A stretch of DNA of 20,609 bases from Larix sibirica (Eukaryota > Streptophyta > Pinopsida > Pinales > Pinaceae): positions 36,597-57,205 of the forward strand of contig NWUY0300020232.1 of assembly GCA_004151065.3 (NCBI GenBank), read 5' to 3'. A program made the position numbers and the translations under genes. Positions 1 to 9,633 of the stretch are shown here, piece after piece. A model generated the notes under the pieces. It saw only the letters and a program-made list of their open reading frames with translations. It was not told where the DNA came from and ran no database searches. Each line of letters starts with the position of its first letter. The stretch's first letter is position 1.

Positions 1-271
1 TGGTGAAGGGACAACCAGAAGGGCTCGATCACTGTCTCGTTGCTGTGTAGTGTAGAAAATTTTATTTATGTTAGGCCATGCCTTGTTATTTGGATCTTAG
101 GTGGCTAGTTCGCAAACATCTATTTTATATAACCATTGTTTAGGGTCTAGATTGGACATGCAGGGGGGAAATTGACAGAGTTATATGATCTCTGCAATCT
201 TTAACTGTCCCCTTGTAAAGAAGATGTAGGGTAACCGCTGTGTATTAATCTGAATGTTGTTTGATAAATTA

Positions 272-455
272 GTGTGAAACCTGGGGGCAGCGTAGGCATG
301 GGATAACATGCGATTTGCCATGACCCGAAGTCGTTATTGTTTGAGTTATTATTTCTTACTGATTACTATAGTGTGAAACCTGGGGCAGCGTAGGGTATCG
401 GGATAGTAGATGAATTGCCATGACCTCGAAGTAGTTGTTGTTTGAGTCATTTTCT
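272..455 (+). repeat. 99-bp direct tandem duplication
   Basis: GTGTGAAACCTGGGG-CAGCGTAGG starts at 272 and again at 371, a period of 99 bp. Both units continue with GGGATA, then a TTGCCATGACC stretch and a GTT(A/G)TTGTTTGAGT(T/C)ATT stretch. The copies differ by several substitutions and small indels, so the duplication is not recent. It lies inside the putative LTR. Confidence 0.75.
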
Positions 456-500
456 GCATGAAAATTTCTCTTCTTACCACCATAACGTACTCCTTGTGAT

Positions 501-630
501 GGATGCATCTTTCCTGCTCATCGCAGACAGGGTAACGCAACCCCTTGGGTGGATGCGTCTTTCCTGCTCATCGCAGGTAGGAAGAGAACCCGTGTGCTGG
601 GAAATCAGTCCCTGTGGATGGATGCGTTTT
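501..630 (+). repeat. 50-bp tandem duplication with a third partial unit
   Basis: GGATGC(A/G)TCTTTCCTGCTCATCGCAG occurs at 501-526 and 551-576, a 50-bp period, and a shorter relative (GGATGCGTTTTCTTCTT) begins at 620. The core TGGATGCG/TGGATGCA recurs near 992. This is a local duplication in the LTR-like region with no coding meaning seen. Confidence 0.7.
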
Positions 631-1037
631 CTTCTTAAACTTTAGTTTTCTGTTTTGAGTAATCTCTGGCACAACTAGTTAATTTATATTTTATTCTCTT
701 GTTATCACAAAATGAATGCATAAGAGATAGTTTGTTTGTGTTGTTTTTATAATTATCTCGGCAATTTCATTCGAATAGGACACATAGCAAACGCTTGATC
801 CGTGGATACGCCCTGCATATCATGTTTTCTTTAGTTTATTTGTTAGAGCTTTGCTCGAAGTATTGATATGTCTCTTGGTCCCTGAGATACTCTTTGTTTA
901 TATATTTTATACATATAGTTGCATTTTGATACATATGTTTTATAGATAGTAAAACTCTGTAATATGTATGTAGGCGAAACCCTATGAGGGCGTGAGCCGT
1001 GGATGCATTGGGATGAGCCTCTGATCTCCACATTTAA

Positions 1038-1053
1038 ATATATATATATATAT
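1038..1053. repeat. (AT)n microsatellite
   Basis: Uninterrupted alternating A/T of about 16 bp. A similar tract occurs about 150 bp downstream. Confidence 0.85.
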
Positions 1054-1193
1054 GGTTTGCTTGTTGATACTTATATTTTATAGACAGCTATCTGGAAAAA
1101 CGTAGATCTCCATTTTATATTATTCACCAGCGTTGATCTCATATAGACTTCTGTCTTAGATTATACCATCACTGATTTTACATAGGTCTCTGT

Positions 1194-1212
1194 TATATAT
1201 ATATATATATAT
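1194..1212. repeat. (TA)n microsatellite
   Basis: Uninterrupted alternating T/A of about 19 bp. Confidence 0.85.
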
Positions 1213-1559
1213 TATTGCTGTATGAAGATGTATGTATCCATGAGGATTTTTGGTGTGCATATACTATATTGAAATAAAATAGCATTAAGCCATGAGGATA
1301 TCTGGTTATACGTAAATTCCCAATCTGGTGTAATGTTTAGAGATTTCACTTTTCGACGTAACTAAATTATTGCATGCTGGTCGTATGTGTAGAGTAAACA
1401 TTATCTCGATAGAAGTCCCTTTTTTAGAAAAGTCAAAAGAGTCGATCCTTGTATTAATATGAGATGTTCCAAAAATGTCCCTAGATGGTTAGAGTATGCC
1501 TTCATGTTCCTGTTTGATTGTAAATTGCACTCCATGTGAGAGTTGCAGGATGTAAATTC

Positions 1560-1700
1560 CTTTTTGGTAAATAATAGATGATGCAACCTTTTTTGTGGAC
1601 GTAGCCCTAGATTGGGTGAACCACGTTAAAAATGGGTCCTTATGTGATCTTTTCTTTATTTGTGTTTTATTTTGTGTTATGTTCTTCCTTTATAATTGTG
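1560..1700 (+). repeat. Ty1/copia-like LTR R-U5 segment
   Basis: The order AACCTTTTTTGTGGACGTAGCCC, a short spacer, GGTGAACCACGTTAAA, then a T-rich tract with TTTCTTTATTTGTG matches what I know of the R/U5 part of many plant copia LTRs (GTGGACGTAGGC...CCGAACCACGTTAAA). It is on the plus strand, opposite to the LINEs and the gypsy element. No TGGTATCAGAGC primer site follows, which argues against an intact 5' LTR. Recognition is from motif memory, not an alignment. Confidence 0.45.
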
Positions 1701-2185
1701 ATCGAAAAATGATGAGTGATCCCATGAAGATATTCAAGTTAGTGTTATTGAATGTGAGCTAATTTTATAAATATGTTAGATAGAGTAATTGACTTTTATA
1801 GTTATGAGCATTCTACTATGAATAGGATGGGGGTACAATGAAATGTTTCTCTATAAGTGTCCTAAGTAAAATGGAAGAAGTTGTAGATATTGTTATAGGT
1901 ATGCCAAGTAATTTTATGTTGGATAAATCTTAAGATTTATTGATTAAGGATCCTTGCATAGTTGGGAGAGTATGAAGGTACGTATATGCATACTCGAATA
2001 TCGCTTTTATGATAAATAATTGTTGCATGTAATTGCATGAGTTTTTAAAGGAGTTAATGATAATTGTTTAGAATACAAAACACATCTTGATTACAAAAGA
2101 AATCTCTTGATCTTATTAACAACAAAAAAATAGTATATTATACTTCTTTATGTTTTAATAATAAAACTAGGTTACGACGCAATGA
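1701..2185. other. No feature recognised
   Basis: AT-rich sequence with stops in all frames and short A or T runs. Nothing recognisable was seen on either strand. Confidence 0.6.
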
Positions 2186-2189
2186 AATA

Positions 2190-3190
2190 TCTTCAAAATC
2201 TTCATCAAATTACTAACTCAGAAAATTGGGTTTGTGACATCCATCTTCTCAACACTATTAGTGGCTACATCATCGAGGATTGGCCTAGAAGAGTCCTCCA
2301 TCTCTATCTATGTACCATTAGTTGTGCCAAACACATTCGTAGGGAGGAATCACCAACCATGGTCCCTTTCACCTTCACCACAAATAATGTTTCCTTCATC
2401 CAATTTGTAGATTTACCTTCTTCCCATCTTGACCCATAGGAGATGCCAAAGAGACTCTCTATTTTCTTCATGGCACATGTAAATAATCTCCCTCCCTCTT
2501 GACTTCTTTGCGACCATCATCAGACTTGATAGAATTGGTTCACTTCTTCTTAGTTCTAGATTTCCAAGGGCATTCATAGTTTATGAGCGTGGCAAAATCG
2601 CCAGTGAAAGTGTAAGTTATCATAGTTCATTTTCAAATATTAGACTTGATCTCCTTGCCCAAAGATTATGTTTTTTGAAAGTCTAACATAGACCAACATA
2701 TAATGAGGTTAGAACCAAAAGGCATGGAGTACCCTCATCACTAGGGTTTATCGAGCCAACTCTTAGAAGGATCCATTATTTTCCCCTAGATATATTAGAA
2801 TTCTATAATCTTGTAAGTGATGGAGTAAGCTAGGAAGTCAAACTAGAGTATCAACTTCTCTTTTTTAAACAAGATTGAATCAAAAGATGCAAATCGTGGC
2901 ATTAAAACAAAACTAGAAGAATCAAAGCTCCAAGATCCCTTAGAGAGTACCATCTCTTTATCCCCAAGATTGTCAAATAAGAATGTAAAGAACCCTCCCT
3001 ACAAAGGAGTAGTATGAATTTTCATTCTAGCTACAACAACCCATGACAAACTAATATAGTCTACTAGTTTGATTATGTGAGGTTTTGGGCCACATATAAT
3101 TTATCAATGCTCTTGCTTCCAAATCCTTGACACCGTTCACAAGCCATCCACACACAATGGGGAGTCTTATAGTAAATGAAAATGGGATAC
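2190..3190 (-). pseudogene. Decayed LINE ORF1 (DUF4283 + zinc knuckle), orphan copy
   Basis: Read on the minus strand, about 2,985-2,870 gives F-L-F-D-N-L-G-D-K-E with L-S-K-G-S-W-S-F-D downstream, the pattern of the DUF4283 nucleic-acid-binding domain of plant LINE ORF1. Near 2,850-2,760 there is a block resembling the family's P-V-W-V-R-L-P segment (here L-V-stop-L-P-S-L-L-H-H-L) ending in L-G-E-N-N-G-S-F. About 2,615-2,570 reads N-L-H-F-H-W-R-F-C-H-A-H, a remnant of the F-R-C-x-x-C-H-x-x-G-H knuckle with the first Cys changed to Trp. The frame changes several times and stops are frequent. No endonuclease or RT follows at lower coordinates, so only the ORF1 part survives. It is a different copy from the ORF1 at 9.6-11.2 kb and more decayed. 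Confidence 0.6.
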
Positions 3191-3194
3191 ACTT

Positions 3195-3855
3195 TTCACC
3201 CCCTCAAGAAACCTTAGAACCTTGCTTCAATCGCCTCCGCCTTCCTCCTCTTCTCCCTTCCTTCTTAATGGGATACTAACTCTTACAATAAGGCACTCTC
3301 TATAAGGACCCTCTAACATATATATTATAAATATATATGACATTTTTTTTATAAAGCTGGAATAATTCCTTCTATTATTGTAATTAAGCATTACATCTAA
3401 TTGAGATTGGCCTACTTGAACAGTCAGACACATCGTTCACTGTTCAAACAAAGAAACCAAAAAGGAAAAAGCTACAGTGTGCCAACCTTCACTAGTCTAA
3501 CCAAGTAATCAAAAAAGGAGAAAGTTGCAGTGTGCCCCGAAGGGAAACCAAACTACAAAACATTGTTTGAAATATAAGTATGATCAACCAAAAAAGTAAG
3601 GACTATTTAACACTTATCATATCTAAATTGTTATATGAACTCTAGTATGATGGACTCTAGATGGCATCCTATTACAAAGACTAGAATAATCAAAGAAAAA
3701 CTATGGATTGCATTCACTAGGTACATGGATAACCTTATTTTTTTAGCTTGGATTGGCTGAGTCTGTTGAGCAGTAGGAATGGTCTTGAAAGTCATACCTA
3801 TGGATGCTTTGGCTGCCAGGTTGAGCTGAGCTTGTCTTAAAAGCTTTCCATTGCT
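3195..3855. other. Unassigned AT-rich spacer with a 53-bp duplication
   Basis: No gene is recognisable. AAAAGG(A)AAAAGCTACAGTGTGCC near 3,460-3,483 recurs as AAAAGGAGAAAGTTGCAGTGTGCC near 3,513-3,536, a period of 53 bp. An A/T-alternating patch and a T8 run lie at about 3,318-3,350. The short ORF on the minus strand here has no recognisable domain. Confidence 0.5.
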
Positions 3856-3859
3856 TTAA

Positions 3860-4470
3860 TCATAGTAACCATTTTTTGTGTGTCAAGTTCCCCATCTGAA
3901 TTTGCATATGGTTCATTCTATGATTCAAGTTGCCCATCTGAGCTTGAATATGTTCTATTCCAGCTTCCATCTGATCCATATGGAGGATAAGTTCTTTATT
4001 TTCTTCTTCTCCATCTACCATAGCTTTACCAATTAGGGCTTTAACCTGCCAAAACAACAAGATTGTTTTAGCACGCTTGGTTTCTCCTGTGTGTGAGGTG
4101 CTGGCATCTTGAAACTAAGCTTGCATTTCTGCTTTCTCTGTTACGGCTTTTGGATTATCCTATTCTACTGTTACCCATTCTTCATCTTGCTTGATTTTTT
4201 TCTTTATATTTTTAGCGATGAGACTATTGTAATGGGATTCCGCCTCTTCCACTTCCCCTTGAAATCTGGGCATATGTTCATATCCTATTTTCCTCTCGCC
4301 TGAGTCCTAGCGAGTACAAACCACCTTTTATTTCTTTCCTGAGAGAAATTAACCTAGTAGTTGAAAGTTTGCTTGTTGTTGTATTACAAGTGCTGCGTTG
4401 TTTCCCTCCAAGGAGGAATTCCTTACCAGAGAGGACTCTCCAATCTGTCTGAGAATGAAGACTGACAATC
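3860..4470 (-). pseudogene. Unclassified coding-like remnant with heptad-like repeats
   Basis: One minus-strand frame stays coding-like for about 600 nt, interrupted only by nonsense codons (TAA near 4,350 and 4,330, TAG near 4,310, and TAG twice more near 4,160 and 4,115), without frame change. It reads R-Q-I-G-E-S-S-L-V near 4,450, then an acidic/basic stretch (G-E-V-E-E-A-E-S; K-K-K-I-K-Q-D-E-E-W), and ends in a 66-codon open section holding two related 14-residue units, H-I-Q-A-Q-M-G-N-L and H-M-Q-I-Q-M-G-N-L, encoded by a 42-bp repeat. The spacing suggests a coiled coil. I do not recognise the family. It could be a gag-like N-terminus of another retroelement or a captured host gene. Decay by nonsense codons rather than indels suggests a once real protein. 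Confidence 0.45.
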
Positions 4471-4566
4471 TGAAGTTTCTACAACACTTTGAGTTGTATC
4501 CTTTTGTTAGTCAGCATGAATCACGCAATCCAAGGGGGAAATACCTCATATAGATATTCAAATGAG

Positions 4567-5384
4567 TTATTCTCTATCCTTGCCTAGTAATCTAACGTTG
4601 AGTGTGACCTCTTCAAATTGTATGGATTGCTTGTAGTGATTGAGATACCTTCTGTGCTTGGGAGATCGAGTGGAGTGGTTAGTGTGAACCTTCAATATCG
4701 CCATTGTCGGATGGTTGATACTTTCATAGTTGATAAGGTGGGGTGGTGAAATTACTAAGCTTGAGGGAGTTGTTATGTCTATTGTACCAATGAAACGATG
4801 CTCAAAAGTATGTGAAGGCTTGGTCAATAATTTACTACAGTATTCAACCACCTCTAGATGTAATGTCATTCTCTCGACATGATTATTTAATGGGATCTTA
4901 GCTGGATGATGGAGTGTCATCTGCTAACGTCTCATGGGGATAGATTTTGTGGCATTACCTGGAAGTTTCTCTCGGGAGATGCTCTGAATCTCAAGCCATT
5001 TGTTCTTGGAATAATGCAGCCACTTTCCATAGCTCTTTCCGAATGTCTATTCCTTCTTTCGATAGTGTTTTTATGATGATGCTTATTTCCCATGCGACAT
5101 GTTATGTGCTTTCGACTTGGAATGAGAATGTTATGCATGGAGTTAAGCTTTAATGCGAGGGAGACAGTCTTCCTCGATTGTCTTGTTGACCTGGTCCATG
5201 CCAGGTGTCTTGAATCGATCATGAAATGTAGTTGCGGCTGCCTAATGGTTGTTATGAGTTGATTCATTGTGATGATGGGGATAATAATTTGCATTTGAGT
5301 ATTCGAATCGGGTCTAGAGGTCCTCAATTGAAATCTTTAAACATCCTTGCCTTAGTTTCTACTGCGAGAGAGTGGACCAAGGAC
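4567..5384 (-). other. Open, unassigned sequence downstream of LINE RNase H
   Basis: Two unusually long open stretches on the minus strand, 5,327-4,932 (131 codons) and 4,920-4,567 (117 codons), lie end to end in different frames. The frame of the LINE RNase H tail also continues past 5,385 into a His/Asn-rich stretch (P-H-H-H-N-E-S) with stops. Whether this is the ORF2 C-terminus, a LINE 3' UTR or a separate gene remnant cannot be decided by eye; no domain is recognised. No poly(A) tract marks a LINE 3' end here. Confidence 0.35.
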
Positions 5385-5399
5385 ATTCTATGTCCCTTT

Positions 5400-5850
5400 T
5401 TCTTTGCATAACTCCTGCATTGGATAGACTATCAACGAGTTTGTTAGCTAATTGACGGATATGGGTGGGAATGATAACCATGGGGTTGTTTGATCTGTTG
5501 TGTTAGGTGTTCCAAATTGACTTCCAATTTCCAACTTTTGGTAATTTTTGTGGCATATAAGCCATGTTGCAATTTTTTCAGCATATGGATTATGAGTTGT
5601 GAGTCACCTTCTACCACTGATATGTTAAAATTGTTCTCAGAAGCAATGTCGAGCCCTTGTATTAGTCCTTGTAATTATTATGCATTGTTACAATATTTAC
5701 CCATCAAACCAACAAATACTGTGAGAATTTGACCTTGGTCATTTCTGAATGCTCCCCTGAATCTTGTTGGACTTGGATTTCCTTTCAAGTCACCATCGAA
5801 GTTTAACTTAATGAAGCCTTGCGGGGGAAGGGACAAAAGAGTAGGACTGG
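5400..5850 (-). other. RNase H domain at the C-terminus of LINE ORF2
   Basis: The frame at 5,830-5,690 gives P-P-Q-G-F-I-K-L-N-F-D-G-D, with the first catalytic Asp (N-F-D-G, 5,792-5,803), then N-D-Q-G-Q-I-L and C-N-N-A. The catalytic Glu that normally follows N-A is replaced by two adjacent TAA codons (5,680-5,675). V-E-G-D-S-Q-L-I (about 5,610) keeps the next Asp, and L-A-N-K-L-V-D-S-L-S-N in a shifted frame near 5,430 matches the final Asp-containing helix. Such a terminal RNase H is characteristic of one group of plant L1 LINEs. Confidence 0.82.
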
Positions 5851-6199
5851 AACATATGTGTTTGAGATTTACAATTGTTGTGGACTGAGTAGTATGAATG
5901 TTCTGTTCTAACATTATGAGTCTTTCTTTCCATTGACCTTCCAAATCCTTATGAGACCAACCTTGTAGTTGTATTGATTTGAGTATATTACGATAAGTAA
6001 TGGACACGAGGTTTTCCCATGTTTGAGATGTTGATTTGAAAATTATTTGGTTTAGTTATTTCCATATATTCCATAGCATTAGCCCCATAAACAATTTCCA
6101 AATCGTATTGAGAATGGGGTTTTGGAATGTTGAGTCTCTCCATTGATGTATTGTTTGAGGAATGCTACTTTTGTCCCTGTCAATTTGTTTGAATACTGT

Positions 6200-6508
6200 A
6201 GCTCCTTTTTCCAATAGTTGATTTGAGTAGGGGCACTAGTTGAAGAGGTGCTCCTATGATTCTTCTACTAATATACATAAAGGGTGTTGGGAAGGTCCTA
6301 TGAAACCTCTCCTTAAATTTGTATCCCAGGTTAATGTATTTTTCTGAGCTAATAGCCAAAGGAGGATAGCTACTTTGGGCCATAGTTTTTTTTTCCAAAT
6401 TCGATCCCATTGTCCTGCTTGGACATTCTGATGGGTAGTAAGGATGAAGTAAGCTTCCTTAACTAAGAAGGTGCATGAAATTATGTAACCACATCTAAGT
6501 TTGTCCAT
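6200..6508 (-). other. zf-RVT (zinc-binding in reverse transcriptase) domain of LINE ORF2
   Basis: The minus-strand frame reads V-A-I-L-L-W-L-L-A-Q-K then R-R-G-F-I-G-P-S and H-P-L-C, where the family has C-P-L-C, so the first Cys is lost. The next block reads E-E-S-stop-E-H-L-F with C-P-Y-S beyond, the position of the W/T-E-H-L-F...C segment. This domain lies between RT and RNase H in plant LINE and LINE-derived proteins. Confidence 0.8.
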
Positions 6509-7249
6509 TTCTCTTGAGAAGGGGATGGCCCTTTACTAGAGTTCCTCTCGGAATGAGACAAAGTGGGGGGAATTTGAGTGCTCCTACAAGTTGTTATTGT
6601 CTATCTGTAGGTGTCATTTTCCACCGGGTCTTTCTGTTTTTCTAGTTTTATAGACAAAAGTTTTGTTTTGATGGAGCATGTCATGCTTGAGAGATTTCCA
6701 ATCTAGGTTGTTCTCTAACTTAGGAAGTTAATTCCATGTGTCTTCCCATAATCTTGTTGACAAGCCATTGCAGATATCCTAGAAACAGTGCTTTTGAACT
6801 AGTTCTTGATTTTTCTAGGTTGTATTCCATATCATAGATCCTTTTTTGTCTCCTATAAGATAAATAATGTGTTGGGGATCAACCTATGGAGCATACTTTC
6901 TTTTCTAGAATTTGCACCAAGGGGTGTTCGGGTTTTGTAGCCATCTCCACAAAATTTTGTCTCCTAGAGCTTTGTTTACGAGATCCCAATCTCTCAATCC
7001 CAGTCCTCCTTCGTGCTTGGGTTTGCAAACTTGGTCCCAAGCAATTATAGCCCATTTCCTTTGAGTATTGGAGCCACCCCATAGGAAGGTACTTTGGAGG
7101 GAGCATATGGAATTGAGGATTTTCTTGGGAGTAGCTATAATAGAAAAGAGCTAAGTGGGCATTGATTAAAGAATTTATTTGATTAGGGTCATTCTTCCAA
7201 CTAGATTGAGAGATTTGAAAGACCAATTGCAAAGTTTCTTGTCTAGTTT

Positions 7250-8235
7250 TGAGATGAGTTCTTCCTAGAATGGGTTTCTACGGGGATCGACTAGGAGAGG
7301 TACTCCCAAGTATTTGGATGGAAGGGATCTCCTTTTAAAACCAAAAGTATGGATATGTTAGTTTGAACTACAAGGGGGACGTTAAGGAAAAAATGAGATT
7401 TTTCTTGATTAATAGTGGTGCCAGAGGCTTCCATGAAGGTAGTTAGGATAAGCTAGAGGGAAGAGGCTTCATGAATAGTTGGGATTCCCATCAATGAAGT
7501 ATCATCCACAAATTGTTGGTGGGGGGAAGTAAGATCATCACTATGGATTCAAAGACCTTTGATAGTTATGTCACCAATAACAACTTTAATAGTTCTAACT
7601 AAGCCTTCTGCCATTAATATGAACAAGAAAGGTGATAGAGGATCTCCTTCTTGGATTCCATGGGAGGAAAAAAAGGTAAGAGTAGGAGATCCATTAAGAA
7701 GGATGAAAAAGAAGGGTGAAGATATTAGTGAGAGGATCTAGTTGGTCCACTAATATGAAAATCCAAAGGCTAACATCATACTTTGAATGTAATTCCAACT
7801 CAATTTATCGAAAGCTTTTGACATATCAAGTTTGATGAGCATACCTAGATTTCTTGAGCTTTTGAGAGAGTGTATGATCTCATGTTCCATGATTATTCCA
7901 TCTGTTATTTGACGACCCTCGACATAACCTATATGTTCCTTTGAGATCAATGAGGGGAGAATAGGTTTGAGTCGATTTGCTATCTCTTTGGTGATGATTT
8001 TGTAAACCACATTACATAGAGCAATAGGTATAAATTTGTTGGGGTCCCTAACTTGATCTTCCTTCGGGATGAGAGAAAGGAATGTAGAATTAAAGGCAAG
8101 TGGTACTATTCCAACCGCTCTTGATCCTTCAACAACTTCTATAAGGTTGATCTTGACGATGCTCCAACATGCATGAAAGAAGTTTGTTGTGAACCCATCT
8201 AGTACCAGAGATTTTCCTATTTCCATGCTCATCAT
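7250..8235 (-). other. Reverse transcriptase domain of LINE ORF2
   Basis: The 8,235-7,750 stretch is open for 161 codons: D-G-F-T-T-N-F-F, L-S-L-I-P-K, N-R-L-K-P-I-L-P, Y-V-E-G-R-Q-I, and motif A I-K-L-D-M-S-K-A-F-D (about 7,835-7,800). After a frameshift near 7,690, motif B reads Q-E-G-D-P-L-S-P-F-L-F (about 7,655-7,620) where R/Q-Q-G-D-P is usual. Motif C is F-V-D-D-T with the catalytic Asp pair retained (7,501-7,512). The thumb region to 7,250 is decayed. Confidence 0.88.
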
Positions 8236-8743
8236 GGTTATCTCGACCTCCTACACGGTTATTTTCTTATTAAACTATCTTTTTGATATGTTGTGACTAA
8301 GTTTGGAATGTTCCTGGTTATCTTGTAAATAGTCAAAGTTTGATCTATATAAGGTTCTACCAATAGATCTTGATAATAATTGATCAGTTCTGTTGCCATT
8401 TCATCATGATTCCTTACCATGTATTGGTTTGGATAAAGGCTATTTTGTCAGAATGGAGATGTTGAATTAGAGAGTTGTGGAAGAATCTTGTATTTTTGTC
8501 TCCTTCTTTCAGCCACTGAATTCTGGATTTATAGTGCCAAAGAGTTTCCTCTTGGTTTAGTCGAATGTCCAGTTGTGTTTGGACTTGGAGTTCCTCTTCC
8601 TAAAGTTGATTGGTTCTACCTTTCCATATGATTTGTTGTTGAATTCTAGCCATGTGCTCTTCAAGCTTACGTTTTTCCTTAAAAATATTTACAAATACTT
8701 CTGTGTTCCAGAATTTGAGATTGATCTTAATTTGCTTTATATT

Positions 8744-9583
8744 TTATCGAAATCTACACATTCTGGAGCCGTTATGGATCTCGATGTCATTCCACCATTT
8801 TTCTATTGGTTCCTGGAAGGTAGGATAGGTGAGCCAAAAAAATTCAAACCTGAAAGGATGGTTTTTGGGGAGGTCATCCATAAGGATGGATATGCTTATG
8901 GGACAGTGATCTGATCCCGCACATGGGAGAATGTTGGATTCTATTTTGAGGTTTTTGGTCAACACGTTGGCTAAGAGAATAAATATGTCCAGATGAGAGG
9001 CTACTTGATGGTTATCCCCTCTCTTGTTGTTCCATGTACAAATACCATTAGTTGTTTCTATGTCCACCAAGTTGAGAGATGCAATAAATTCTTTGAATAA
9101 AGTGCTAGAGAATTCTAGCCTTCTGATGCCTCCTTTTTCCCGAGGGACAAAATCAGGTTGAAATCTCCACCTATAATCAATTGATGTTGTCCAATAATTT
9201 ATTGAAGGTTCCGAAGAGATTGGATGAATTGGAGCTTGTCTTCCATTGTGGTTGGGCCATAAACATTGGTTACGTATCCTAATTCCTCTATTCCCATGAG
9301 GTGGAATTTTGTTGAGATTGAATAGAGTAGAGAAAAAGTATTGTAATTGAATTGTTATGGGATTCTGAAACATTTCCATTCCACATGTTATTCCTTGGGA
9401 GTTCGTTCCTATTGATTTATAACTTTTCCAACGCTTGGACGCTATTTGATTAAGCATAGTTGTTGTGCATTTTGTTTTTTGTATCATCATTATGGTGGGT
9501 TGATCATTGCTAATTTATACTTTCAAGGCTCTTTGGTTGCTTTTTCCATTAAGGCCTTGAATATTCCATGAGAGGATTTTCAT
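8744..9583 (-). other. APE-like endonuclease domain of LINE ORF2
   Basis: The domain begins S-W-N-I-Q-G-L-N. The metal-binding Glu expected in the (Q/N)-E-T-K motif is Lys here (I-Q-K-T-K at about 9,484-9,470), a GAA-to-AAA change. N-V-Y-G-P (about 9,270) and G-G-D-F-N (9,157-9,171) sit in a different frame from the flanks, so one frameshift occurs on each side. T-W-N-N-K-R-G and the G-S-D-H-C-P catalytic loop (SDH at 8,906-8,914) are back in the start frame. In L1 elements this domain nicks target DNA; the Lys substitution alone would be expected to inactivate it. Confidence 0.82.
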
Positions 9584-9633
9584 TAGCTAAGAGGTGTTGG
9601 TGCGAAGACAAATATGTTTATCAATGGGGTATA

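Larger units (their letters stand above)
1..1700 (+). mobile_element. Probable LTR-retrotransposon 3' end / LTR remnant (copia-like, tentative)
   Basis: No coding sequence is recognisable. A purine run at 162-171, after GGACATGC, resembles a polypurine tract, and a TG dinucleotide follows at 173-174, so an LTR could begin there. Near 1,590-1,650 the sequence GTGGACGTAGCCC followed by GTGAACCACGTTAAA resembles the conserved R/U5 segment of plant Ty1/copia LTRs. Together these suggest an LTR of about 1.5 kb in plus orientation. No primer-binding site follows the U5-like motif, so it would be a 3' or solo LTR, or a truncated one. The LTR ends and target duplication were not found, so this is inference from two motifs. 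Confidence 0.35.
5385..9583 (-). pseudogene. LINE ORF2: endonuclease-reverse transcriptase-RNase H polyprotein, frameshifted
   Basis: The start at 9,583 gives M-K-I-L-S-W-N-I-Q-G-L-N, the usual first strand of the APE-type endonuclease, followed by a stop at codon 23. The order is endonuclease (about 9,583-8,740), linker with K-E-G-D-K-N-T-R-F-F-H (about 8,490), RT (about 8,235-7,250), a post-RT block with F-L-W-G-G (about 7,090) and G-L-G-L-R-D (about 7,000), zf-RVT (6,508-6,200) and RNase H (5,850-5,400). At least five frameshifts break it (near 9,350, 9,140, 8,410, 8,250 and 7,690) plus many stops. At about 4.2 kb it has the length usual for plant L1 ORF2. Target-primed reverse transcription would be its role if intact. 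Confidence 0.88.

Noticed and set aside
2182-2439. 85-codon plus-strand open frame
   Set aside because: It lies antisense over the decayed LINE ORF1 and shows no domain; it is a shadow frame.
7750-8235. 161-codon open frame as a separate functional reverse transcriptase gene
   Set aside because: It is only the open central part of a frameshifted LINE ORF2; motifs B and C lie in other frames beyond its stop.
8573-8914. 113-codon plus-strand open frame
   Set aside because: It is antisense to the LINE ORF2 endonuclease and linker, whose motifs are clear on the minus strand.
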